DNA from: Clostridia bacterium
GTDB lineage: Bacteria; Bacillota; Clostridia; Christensenellales; Borkfalkiaceae
Direction of reading: 5' to 3'
Length of the DNA stretch: 64,000 nucleotides
NCBI GenBank assembly: GCA_017457215.1
Contig: JAFTHU010000001.1
Span: 85,563 to 149,562, forward strand
Below are positions 7,655-15,406 of this stretch, one piece after another. Below the pieces are notes generated by a model that searched no databases, had not been told where the DNA came from, and saw only the letters and a list, made by a program, of their open reading frames with translations. Positions within the stretch are counted from its first letter, which is position 1, and each line of letters begins with the position of its first letter. The translations under genes and the position numbers were made by a program.

Positions 7655-8980
7655 TTACTCTGTAACCGCAACTTCTTGCAAAACTTCCGTTTCTTCGGCC
7701 TGCGTTTCCGTTGCTTTTGCGGCGTTGCGCTCCACAATTTTGTCCCGTGCCGTCGCCAACATCAATTTTAATCGGTTTTCTTGGTTGACTTTGGTCGCAG
7801 AGGGGTCGTAATCAATCGGCACGATATTCACGTCCTTATGCAACGTTTTGACGGCGCGCGCCGCTCCCTTACCGACGATATGATTAGGCAAACAGCCAAA
7901 CGGCTGCGTACAAACGATATTTTCTGTCCCGCTTTCGTAAAGGGCAACCATTTCCGCCGGAATCAACCAGCCCTCACCCATCTTTACGCCTTGATTCAAC
8001 ACCTTGTCGGCGCACACGCGTAAATATTCGAAATCGTGAGGAGGTTCAAACCCTGCCTTTTCAAACAACGCAATAATTTTGCGTTGCATTTTTAACAGCC
8101 AACTATAAATTAATTTATAGACAAACGCCGTTTTCTTGCCTTTGTTGTACAAAGCGGCGTCGTTGATTACGTTCACGATACAATACATCACGAAATCCAT
8201 CAATGCAGGTACAACCGGTTCACAATCTTCCGCGTATAAAAACGCCTCCAAGCCGTTGTTTGCAAGAGGAGAATATTTTACGTAAATTTCCCCTACGATA
8301 CCTACTTTTACTTTTTCCGTTTTTATCAGCTCTATCCCGCCAAACCGAGAAAGTAACTCCGCGATTACCGTTTCATATTTTTTATAGCCCTTGGAACGCA
8401 ATACCGATTTGACGTAAACAATGCTTTCATCACGTACACGGTCTGCCTCTGCAGGATTTTTTGCATACGGTTTACATTGATTGAACAGGCTCATAATCGC
8501 GTCGGCGTAAAAAATTCCGTACCCCATTTTCAGGATATCTTTCAGCCGCAAATCCAACCCATTCCCCTTTTCCAACCCCGAAAAGTTCAAAGACAAAACG
8601 GGTACTTGCGGGAACTCCGCTTTCAACGCCTTTCGAAGTAGCGCCACATAGTTGGACGCACGGCATCCGCCGCCCGATTGTGTGATAATTACCGCCGTTT
8701 TATTTACGTCGTATTTCCCGCTTTTCAATGCGTCGATAAACTGCCCAACAACGCAGAGCGCAGGATAACACGTGTCGTTGTGAACGTGCTTTAATCCCTC
8801 GTCGATAATCGAACGCCCCTCCGTTTTCAATATCTCTATTTTGTAACCGCGGCTCTCTACAATCTCCGCCAAAATCTCAAAATGATAGGGCAGCATATTG
8901 GGAGCAAGAATGGTATGCGTTTTTTTCATTCCAGCGGTAAACGCAGGATTCGATTCTTTATAACTCACCGTATTTTTCAT
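7655..8980 (-). CDS. 2-hydroxyacyl-CoA dehydratase-like subunit (C-terminal half of the large activator)
   Basis: A 441-residue protein related to the 2-hydroxyglutaryl-CoA dehydratase D-component family. Family-like segments are HNDTCYPALCVVGQF near residue 60, QSGGGCRASNY near 95, and VCTQPFGCLPNHIVGKG near 345; their cysteines could bind an FeS cluster. A Thr/Glu-rich tail ends it. The start at 8980 has GGAGG and overlaps the upstream stop by 4 nt; the longer frame to 9241 is only overlap. With the 983-residue upstream protein it corresponds to the roughly 1400-residue single-chain activators of many Clostridia, split in two here. The substrate is unknown. Confidence 0.82.
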   Translation of the reverse strand: MKNTVSYKESNPAFTAGMKKTHTILAPNMLPYHFEILAEIVESRGYKIEILKTEGRSIIDEGLKHVHNDTCYPALCVVGQFIDALKSGKYDVNKTAVIITQSGGGCRASNYVALLRKALKAEFPQVPVLSLNFSGLEKGNGLDLRLKDILKMGYGIFYADAIMSLFNQCKPYAKNPAEADRVRDESIVYVKSVLRSKGYKKYETVIAELLSRFGGIELIKTEKVKVGIVGEIYVKYSPLANNGLEAFLYAEDCEPVVPALMDFVMYCIVNVINDAALYNKGKKTAFVYKLIYSWLLKMQRKIIALFEKAGFEPPHDFEYLRVCADKVLNQGVKMGEGWLIPAEMVALYESGTENIVCTQPFGCLPNHIVGKGAARAVKTLHKDVNIVPIDYDPSATKVNQENRLKLMLATARDKIVERNAAKATETQAEETEVLQEVAVTE

Positions 8981-11928
8981 ACGTTTTCTCCTCCCGTTTC
9001 CCCGTTTTGCCCGATTGCGGCAATCATAGAACGCAAACGAATTTTCACTACGCCAAGGTTGTTGATTTCGTCGATTTTGATTTGCGTATATAATTTTCCG
9101 TGCTGTTCCATAATGGTACGAACTTCGTCCGTCGTCAACGCGTCGATACCGCACCCAAACGAAACCAACTGCACAAGCTCCACATCCTTTTGCGAACAAA
9201 CGTATTCCGCCGCACGGTATAGCCTTGCGTGGTACGTCCATTGATTGAGCACGTTGACCTCTACCATCGGCGCTTCGTCAAAGATACAATCTTCCGAAAG
9301 AACTGCAAGCCCTAACGATACCAACAACTTCCCAATACCGTGGTTAATTTCAGGGTCAGCATGATACGGTCTACCCGCCAAAACAACGGAATGTTTCCCC
9401 TCTGCGCGTGCGTTTTGTAAAATTTCTCTACCTTTGGCGCGCACGTCCGCATGATACGCCGCAAGCGCCGCAAAGCCTCTATCAAGCGCCCCGTGTAATT
9501 CTTTTTTTGTCAATCCGTACGCCGCAAACGCCGTTTTTAGATTTTGCAAACACGATTTCCTTTCGTTCAAATCGATGTAGGGCGAAATAAAATTCTTTTC
9601 CGTTAAACGCTCGTTATTCGCCTTTAACAATTCGGGATAATACGCAACGATAGGACAATTATAATGATTTGTAGAATCTCGCTCGTCCAAATTATAACTT
9701 TCGCAAGGATAGAAAATAAAATCCACGTTCTTATCCAGCAAACTTTCCACGTGTCCGTGCATCAATTTTGCCGGATAACAAACGGTATCGCTTGCCACCG
9801 TGTGCTGCCCGCGGAAATACAAATCCCGCGTGCTCTTATCGCTGACAACGGGTTCAAAACCGAGTGCACGGAAGAACGCCGACCAAAACGGTAACTGTTC
9901 AAACATCACCAACTGAAAAGGCAATCCTACCCGTCCGCGCGTTGCTGTACCTTTGCCCTCATTCGCCGCCGCAAGCAAGCGTTCGTATTTATATTCGTAG
10001 ATATTCCATTTGCCGTCCTGCGGTTTTAAACCCGCGCCGCGTTCGCATTTATTGCCCGATATAAACCGACTCCCGTCCTCAAAAGTAAGGATATTGATAT
10101 TGCAATTCGAAGTGCAGCCGCGGCAATTCGTTGCGCGCGAAGTATAGGAAAACGCCGCCAATTTTTCGGCGGAAAGCAAAGTAGAAAGCTCTGCTTTTTG
10201 CATTTCTTTGGCGTACAGAGCCGCACCAAATGCCCCCATCAATCCCGCAATGGCGGGACGGACAACCTCTCTGCCCGTTTCCATTTCAAACGAGCGCAAA
10301 ACGGCGTCGTTCATAAACGTACCGCCCTGTGCCACGATATGTCTTCCCAATTCTTCGGGCGTCTTCGCACGAATCACTTTATACACTGCGTTTTTGACGA
10401 TAGACGAGGACAAACCTGCGGATATATCCTCCACGCTTGCCCCCTCTTTTTGCGCCTGCTTTACTGCGCTATTCATAAACACAGTGCACCGCGAACCGAG
10501 TTCTACGGGCTTTTTCGCAAACAAGCCCAAACGTGCAAAACTTTCCACGTCCATATCCATTGCTTTTGCAAACGTTTGGATAAACGAACCGCACCCCGAC
10601 GAACATGCCTCATTGAGCATAATCGAATCGATTGCCCCGTTTTTCACCTTGAAACATTTTATATCCTGACCGCCGATATCGATAATGAAATCCACCCACG
10701 GATTAAAATACACCGCCGCTTTGAAATGCGCCACCGTTTCCACGATACCGAAATCCATTTTCAGCGCCGCGCGCATCATATCTTCACCGTAACCCGTTAC
10801 CGCCGCGCCACGTATTTTTACGCCCTTACCGCAAAGGGCGTACATCTCTTTTAATCTTGCTACTACGATATCGAGGGGTTGCCCGTTATTCGATTGATAA
10901 TGGGAATATAACACCTTGCAGTCTTCGCTAATCAGCATTAACTTCGTCGTCGTAGAGCCGCTATCCACGCCCAGATAGGCGTTCCCCTCGTAGGTACGGA
11001 TATCCTCAAACTCTAAATCGCTTCTTTTGTGGCGAGCGATAAACTTGTCGTACTCCTCTCGCGTTTCAAACAGCGGTTTACCGCGTACCACCTCGTCTTT
11101 CGCCTCGCACGCGCGGATTTTTTCGTATAACGTTTCTATCTGTTCCGCCTTTTCGCGCGCTGCGGATATCGCCGCTCCAAGCGCAATAAATACGGGCGCT
11201 TTTTCAGGAAATACCGCATGTTCATCATCCAAGCCCAGCGTATCGACAAATGCTTTCCGCAAGCCTTTCAAGAAATGCAGCGGCCCGCCCAAAAACAAAA
11301 CTTTGCCTTTGATTTTTCTGCCTTGTGCCAAACCCGAAACCGTCTGTTCCACCACCGCCCTAAAAATGGAAGCGGAAATATCTGCTTTCGCCGCGCCTTG
11401 ATTGATAAGCGGCTGAATGTCCGATTTCGCAAAGACGCCGCAACGAGAGGCAATCGGATACGTTTTTTTCGCCGTCAGAGCCAACGCATCCATTTCGTCC
11501 ACGCTGATATCCAAAAGTGTCGCCATTTGGTCAATAAAAGCGCCCGTACCGCCTGCGCAACTTCCGTTCATACGCTGTTCCGCGCCGCCTGTGAGAAAGA
11601 TGATTTTCGCGTCCTCGCCGCCTAATTCCACAGCAACGTCCGCGTCTGCATAATATTTTTTAATCGCGCCAAAAGCCGCCTGCACCTCTTGCACGAAACA
11701 CACGCCGCTCTTTTCCGCAAGTCCCAACCCTGCGCTGCCCGTAATCGCCGCGCGGAATTCTCCGTTTGGATATGCCGCCGCAACTTTTTCTATCGCAGAC
11801 AAAACGCACTCTTTCACGCGCGAAAAATGCCGTTCGTAACTCGTATATATTATTTCATCATTACGCTCGTCTACAACCGCCGTTTTTACAGTCGTAGAAC
11901 CGACGTCTATCCCAAGTAAATACGCCAT
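8977..11928 (-). CDS. acyl-CoA dehydratase activase, two BadF/HgdC-type ATPase modules plus DUF2229-like domain
   Basis: A 983-residue protein with two tandem ASKHA-fold ATPase modules. The first starts with LGIDVGSTTVKTA and carries cluster cysteines in NGSCAGGTGAF and ASRCGVF. The second starts with LGVDSGSTTTKLM near residue 315 and has NEACSSGCGSF and GSRCTVF. A DUF2229-like region with CRGCTSNC and GNKCERG follows from about residue 620. Activases of this type drive ATP-dependent low-potential electron transfer to a dehydratase or related radical enzyme. The ATG at 11928 (AGGA 8 nt upstream) was preferred over 11937. No dehydratase A/B subunits or CoA-transferase lie nearby, so the target is unclear. 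Confidence 0.88.
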   Translation of the reverse strand: MAYLLGIDVGSTTVKTAVVDERNDEIIYTSYERHFSRVKECVLSAIEKVAAAYPNGEFRAAITGSAGLGLAEKSGVCFVQEVQAAFGAIKKYYADADVAVELGGEDAKIIFLTGGAEQRMNGSCAGGTGAFIDQMATLLDISVDEMDALALTAKKTYPIASRCGVFAKSDIQPLINQGAAKADISASIFRAVVEQTVSGLAQGRKIKGKVLFLGGPLHFLKGLRKAFVDTLGLDDEHAVFPEKAPVFIALGAAISAAREKAEQIETLYEKIRACEAKDEVVRGKPLFETREEYDKFIARHKRSDLEFEDIRTYEGNAYLGVDSGSTTTKLMLISEDCKVLYSHYQSNNGQPLDIVVARLKEMYALCGKGVKIRGAAVTGYGEDMMRAALKMDFGIVETVAHFKAAVYFNPWVDFIIDIGGQDIKCFKVKNGAIDSIMLNEACSSGCGSFIQTFAKAMDMDVESFARLGLFAKKPVELGSRCTVFMNSAVKQAQKEGASVEDISAGLSSSIVKNAVYKVIRAKTPEELGRHIVAQGGTFMNDAVLRSFEMETGREVVRPAIAGLMGAFGAALYAKEMQKAELSTLLSAEKLAAFSYTSRATNCRGCTSNCNINILTFEDGSRFISGNKCERGAGLKPQDGKWNIYEYKYERLLAAANEGKGTATRGRVGLPFQLVMFEQLPFWSAFFRALGFEPVVSDKSTRDLYFRGQHTVASDTVCYPAKLMHGHVESLLDKNVDFIFYPCESYNLDERDSTNHYNCPIVAYYPELLKANNERLTEKNFISPYIDLNERKSCLQNLKTAFAAYGLTKKELHGALDRGFAALAAYHADVRAKGREILQNARAEGKHSVVLAGRPYHADPEINHGIGKLLVSLGLAVLSEDCIFDEAPMVEVNVLNQWTYHARLYRAAEYVCSQKDVELVQLVSFGCGIDALTTDEVRTIMEQHGKLYTQIKIDEINNLGVVKIRLRSMIAAIGQNGETGGENV

Positions 11929-11960
11929 GGATACCATCCTAAAATATATAAATCATATAA

Positions 11961-11988
11961 ATTATAACATACTTTTGTGTTTTTTCAA
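11961..11988 (-). promoter_or_regulatory. predicted promoter of the activase operon
   Basis: TTGAAA (11983-11988), a 16-bp spacer and TATAAT (11961-11966). Confidence 0.65.
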
Positions 11989-12103
11989 TGAAATTTTTAC
12001 AATTTTTTTCCGTGTTTTATAATTTTTACCCAAAAAAGTGTTTCCCTGTGGAATCTTTTCTGTTTGTTTTCCGCATCTTTCCGCTCTATTTTGAAATAAA
12101 TGC

Positions 12104-12132
12104 TTGCCGTACACACCTTTTTATGCTATACT
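12104..12132 (+). promoter_or_regulatory. promoter abutting the PAP2 gene start
   Basis: TTGCCG (12104-12109), a 17-bp spacer ending TGC (extended -10) and TATACT (12127-12132). The expected +1 falls on the ATG at 12139. Confidence 0.7.
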
Positions 12133-12138
12133 ATGAAT

Positions 12139-12666
12139 ATGAAACAAAAACGTCTTGCTCGGTATCGAGCTATTTACGAAAAAAATGCCGTGCGCTATAC
12201 CTCCGCCGAAAATGGCGTAAAATATTTGCAATACGCAAATCTTTTCTTTACGTGGCTGTATGTCCTTGCTTACGGAATCTTTTGGCTGTACGCTTTAAAA
12301 TCGACGTCCATTCACTCTAAAGACTTAATTTCCGTTTTCTTCGCGCCTGCATTTACCCTTATCCTTGTCAGCGCTATGCGGTTGGCGATTGACCGCCCCC
12401 GTCCTTATTCTTCCCGAGGCGCGGGAATCACCCCGCTCGCCCCCAAAAAAGACCGTGACGGAGATTCTTTCCCTAGCAGACATTTGGCTTGCGCAACGGC
12501 AATCGCTATGACGTTTTTACCCTATTTTCCTTTTATCGGCTCGTTCTTACTGATGACAACGTTCGCGCTTGCTTACGTTCGATTCTCTTTGGGCGTACAT
12601 TATCCGTCCGATTTAGCAGTCGGCATACTCGTTGGCGCGCTTTGCGGCATCACCGTCTTTATTTAA
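12139..12666 (+). CDS. PAP2-family membrane phosphatase
   Basis: A 175-residue membrane phosphatase of the type 2 phosphatidic acid phosphatase family, acting on a lipid phosphate or pyrophosphate such as phosphatidate or undecaprenyl-PP. The three catalytic motifs are visible: R-x6-RP in RLAIDRPRPY, PSRH (a variant of the usual PSGH), and the R-x5-H-x3-D motif in VRFSLGVHYPSDL. About five helices are predicted. ATGs occur at 12100, 12133 and 12139. The last is favoured because the promoter occupies the upstream ones and +1 falls on it. No Shine-Dalgarno is seen, so a leaderless mRNA is likely. Confidence 0.82.
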   Translation: MKQKRLARYRAIYEKNAVRYTSAENGVKYLQYANLFFTWLYVLAYGIFWLYALKSTSIHSKDLISVFFAPAFTLILVSAMRLAIDRPRPYSSRGAGITPLAPKKDRDGDSFPSRHLACATAIAMTFLPYFPFIGSFLLMTTFALAYVRFSLGVHYPSDLAVGILVGALCGITVFI

Positions 12667-12685
12667 TTTTTATTATCTTAAACAA

Positions 12686-12720
12686 AAAACTCGGCAACGT
12701 TTGACGCGAAGCCGAGTTTT
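12686..12720. terminator. bidirectional terminator between PAP2 gene and ksgA
   Basis: A 10-bp stem (AAAACTCGGC with GCCGAGTTTT) flanked by A and T runs lies between converging genes. Confidence 0.75.
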
Positions 12721-12722
12721 TA

Positions 12723-13565
12723 TTATTCTTTAAATACGCCTTTTTTCCACAAAACGTCGGCAAGCGTTGCCAACCGCTGCGGAGAAAGGGTTTCTCCGCG
12801 AGCCTTTTCTTCCACACCTGCTTCGGCAAGCGCCGTCTTCGCCTCTTCCCGCGAAAGTTTGAAGAAATTGACCAAGTTGTTTTCCAAAGTTTTCCGTCTA
12901 TTTAAGAAAGCGCATTTTACCGTTTGCCGATACGCTCTTTCGTTTTGCACGGCAATTCGCCCCCTTTCAAAAGTGATTTTCACCACAGCCGAATCGACGT
13001 TGGGGCGGGGATAAAATAAATTCCGCGAAACCCTTTTTACGATTTTTGCACTGCCCTTTAAAGCAATCGCCGCCGTTATGGAACCGTATTCCGCCGTATT
13101 TTCCTTGGCGCAAAAGCGCTCGGCTACCTCTTCCTGTACCATAATGGAAATACCTTGCACTTTTTCGCTTTCTTCCAAAAGTTTGGTTACCAAAGGCGTA
13201 GTGATATAATAAGGCAAATTTGCCACCACAGTATATTCCCCGATTTCCTCTTCAAATTCCTGCAAGTTCAATTTATTGAAATCACGGAAAATAACTTCTA
13301 CGTTTTCTAACCCCGACAGTGTTTCCGCCAAAACGGGCTGTAAATCTCGGTCAATATCAAACGCATACACTTTTTTCGCCGCTTCCGCCAGCGCTCGTGT
13401 GAGCGTGCCCGCGCCGCAACCTATCTCCACTACCGTCGTATTTTCATCTATCCCCGATGCCTCTACGATAGAACGAAGCAAGTTCGTGTCCGATATAAAA
13501 TTTTGTCCAAATTGTTTTTTAAAATGAAACCCGTGCTTTTCCAGCACCAAACGAAGGTCTTGCAT
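12723..13565 (-). CDS. ksgA: 16S rRNA (adenine1518/1519-N6)-dimethyltransferase
   Basis: A 280-residue KsgA/RsmA enzyme that dimethylates two adenines in helix 45 of 16S rRNA during 30S maturation, using SAM. KKQFGQNFISD at residue 16 is the family opening. Motif I is VEIGCGAGTLT near residue 46, and the catalytic motif IV is NLPYYIT near residue 116. The C-terminal helical domain is complete. It is the last gene of the metG-tatD-radical SAM operon, a typical Firmicutes arrangement. AGGAGG precedes the start. A 10-bp hairpin (13588-13612) separates it from the gene before. Confidence 0.95.
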   Translation of the reverse strand: MQDLRLVLEKHGFHFKKQFGQNFISDTNLLRSIVEASGIDENTTVVEIGCGAGTLTRALAEAAKKVYAFDIDRDLQPVLAETLSGLENVEVIFRDFNKLNLQEFEEEIGEYTVVANLPYYITTPLVTKLLEESEKVQGISIMVQEEVAERFCAKENTAEYGSITAAIALKGSAKIVKRVSRNLFYPRPNVDSAVVKITFERGRIAVQNERAYRQTVKCAFLNRRKTLENNLVNFFKLSREEAKTALAEAGVEEKARGETLSPQRLATLADVLWKKGVFKE

Positions 13566-13587
13566 TTTGCCCTCCTATCGAAAAGAT

Positions 13588-13612
13588 TGCGTTCACGTTT
13601 ATCGTGAACGCA
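13588..13612. repeat. intercistronic hairpin upstream of ksgA
   Basis: A perfect 10-bp inverted repeat (TGCGTTCACG / CGTGAACGCA) with a 5-nt loop, followed on the minus strand by a weak U-tract (ATCTTTTCG). It may partially terminate or stabilise the operon mRNA. Confidence 0.5.
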
Positions 13613-13630
13613 TACATGGTATCCCCTTTT

Positions 13631-14596
13631 TTAGGAATCTGTAATATATTTACGGATATAAAGAGGAATTTTAATACTTTCAGCAAGCCGCTTACACGCC
13701 TCTATTTCCTCCTCGCCGATGCAATCGACAATGGAAAAACGGCAATCCACTCCGTTTTTACGACAAAGTTTTGCAAAATCGATAACGCCTGCAAATCCCG
13801 CCTCGCCAAATTGCGAACGGCAAATCGGTTGATATTTCTCCACGCACGAAGCGTTGAGCGAAATATTGACAAAATCGATTTTCCCTTTCAAATCGGGCAC
13901 GATATCCCGTTTATTGATTAAATTCCCCTGCCCGTTTGTGTTTAAACGGGTTTTTAAACCCTTGTTGTGGAAATAATCGCAAAGCGTTATTATTTCTGCC
14001 ACCTTATAAGTCGGTTCGCCAAACCCACAGAAAACGACCTCTTTAAAGCGGGATATATCCCCCATTCCATTTACTGCGCCAATCACTTTTTCGGGCATAG
14101 GATCGCCGTGGCGCAACCACAAATAATTACCGTAATAACTGCTGCGCTCGTTTCGCACGCAAAAATCGCAACCATTGGAACATTTGTTGGTGAGATTGAT
14201 ATACAAATTCCCGTCTAACGTATACGCGTAAGTATCTTTGCGATTTTCCTCTTTTTTCTCGTTTTTAACGTTGTTTTTTACATTCTGTTGATTTTGCGCG
14301 TTTTGTTGTTTCTGTCCACCCGCATTTTGATTATTTTCGTTGTTTGCGTTGGGCTTATTTTTATGCTTTTGCTTTCCCTGCCCGCCTTGCTTGTTTTGAT
14401 TGCCGTGCGGTTGGTTCTGCTGTTGCACGTTTTGCTGATTTTGAACGTTCTGTTGATTTTGAACGTTCTGTTGACTTTGCGCGGTTTGCCCCTGCTGTCC
14501 GTTCCCGCCGTGTCCTCTATGTCTGCGGCGGCGTTTGCGTCCCCCGCTTGCGTTTACGTTTTGCTGTTGTTCGTTCTTGTTCTTATTTTCTTCCAT
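13631..14596 (-). CDS. TatD-associated radical SAM protein with an Asn/Gln-rich N-terminal extension
   Basis: A 321-residue protein. Residues about 125-321 are a radical SAM domain with the cluster motif CSNGCDFC and the opening LYINLTNKC, matching the family encoded beside tatD (TIGR04038-like); its reaction is unknown. Residues 1-120 are a basic RKRRRRHRGHGG patch followed by a long Asn/Gln-rich low-complexity stretch with NVQNQQ repeats, not part of that family. No in-frame ATG lies between 14596 and the core, so the extension seems truly translated. It begins 4 nt after the tatD stop with no good Shine-Dalgarno, suggesting coupled translation. Confidence 0.85.
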   Translation of the reverse strand: MEENKNKNEQQQNVNASGGRKRRRRHRGHGGNGQQGQTAQSQQNVQNQQNVQNQQNVQQQNQPHGNQNKQGGQGKQKHKNKPNANNENNQNAGGQKQQNAQNQQNVKNNVKNEKKEENRKDTYAYTLDGNLYINLTNKCSNGCDFCVRNERSSYYGNYLWLRHGDPMPEKVIGAVNGMGDISRFKEVVFCGFGEPTYKVAEIITLCDYFHNKGLKTRLNTNGQGNLINKRDIVPDLKGKIDFVNISLNASCVEKYQPICRSQFGEAGFAGVIDFAKLCRKNGVDCRFSIVDCIGEEEIEACKRLAESIKIPLYIRKYITDS

Positions 14597-14600
14597 AGGA

Positions 14601-15386
14601 TTATTTCAATTTGAAAAAGAGTCTTTTTGCGTTTGCAAGAATCTGCTTTTTCAATTCCTCCTCGTTTTCATTACGGAGCGCCGCCATATTTTGCACGACG
14701 TACTTTACATTTTTCGGCTCGTTTGGGAAAACGCCTCTAAAGGGAACGGGCGTAAGATACGGACAATCCGTTTCCGACAAAAGGCAGGGGGCAGGTATGC
14801 GTTGAACACATTCTTGCACCTTTTTCGCATTTTTAAACGTAGACGGACCGCCAAAAGAAAAACTCAATCCCAATGCACAAAAATCCGCCAACATTTCCGC
14901 CGAATACGAATAACAGTGCAACAATCCGCCTTTTTTTAACAAGTTCTTTTGTTCTTGCAATAAAAGCAATGTTTCCTGCGCGGCGTCGCGGCTGTGAATC
15001 ACCACGGGCAGCCCCGCTTCGTCTGCCAAAACAAGCTGCCGTATAAACATTTCCCGCTGCGTTTTTGCAGGTGGATTATCTTCGAAATGATAATCCAACC
15101 CGATTTCCCCTACGCCGATACATTTTTCCTCGGAAAACAAGGCGCGAAGTTTTTTCAAATCGCCGTCTTTATATTTACCGAGTTCGCTGGGATGAAAACC
15201 CGCCGTAAAATACACTTCGTCGTATTGTTTGGCAAGCTCCGCTGCAATTTTAGACGAATCCAAATCAAATCCCGAGCAGACGATTCGTCCCACGCCGTTT
15301 TCGCGGGCGCGGACAATTACGCTTTCTACCCCGCCGATTTCCTCGTATTCGCCGCCCGTCAAATGGCAATGAATATCTATATACAT
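14601..15386 (-). CDS. tatD: TatD-family metal-dependent deoxyribonuclease
   Basis: A 261-residue TIM-barrel hydrolase. Metal ligands visible in order are HCH at residues 6-8, the Glu of GEIGLDYH, the His of VIHSRDA, the His of LLHCYSY, and the Asp of ETDCPYLTP. The family has 3'-5' exonuclease activity on DNA/RNA and roles in DNA repair or turnover. The length is normal. It lies between metG (20-nt gap) and the radical SAM gene, as in many Firmicutes. Confidence 0.93.
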   Translation of the reverse strand: MYIDIHCHLTGGEYEEIGGVESVIVRARENGVGRIVCSGFDLDSSKIAAELAKQYDEVYFTAGFHPSELGKYKDGDLKKLRALFSEEKCIGVGEIGLDYHFEDNPPAKTQREMFIRQLVLADEAGLPVVIHSRDAAQETLLLLQEQKNLLKKGGLLHCYSYSAEMLADFCALGLSFSFGGPSTFKNAKKVQECVQRIPAPCLLSETDCPYLTPVPFRGVFPNEPKNVKYVVQNMAALRNENEEELKKQILANAKRLFFKLK

Positions 15387-15406
15387 CTTAAAATCCTTAC
15401 CGAGGT

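Noticed and set aside
8981..9241. Extended N-terminus of the 441-residue dehydratase-like protein
   Set aside because: The extension overlaps the upstream activase in another frame and has no family sequence; the ATGA overlap with GGAGG marks the true start.
14440..14480. Short DNA repeat TTCTGTTGATTTTGAACG as a possible CRISPR-like or mobile repeat
   Set aside because: It is simply the repeated NVQNQQ codons in the radical SAM extension; there are no spacers or cas genes.
14288..14614. Leu-rich + strand ORF opposite the Asn/Gln-rich segment
   Set aside because: It is the mirror image of CAA/AAC-rich codons and ends inside the radical SAM gene; not a real membrane protein.
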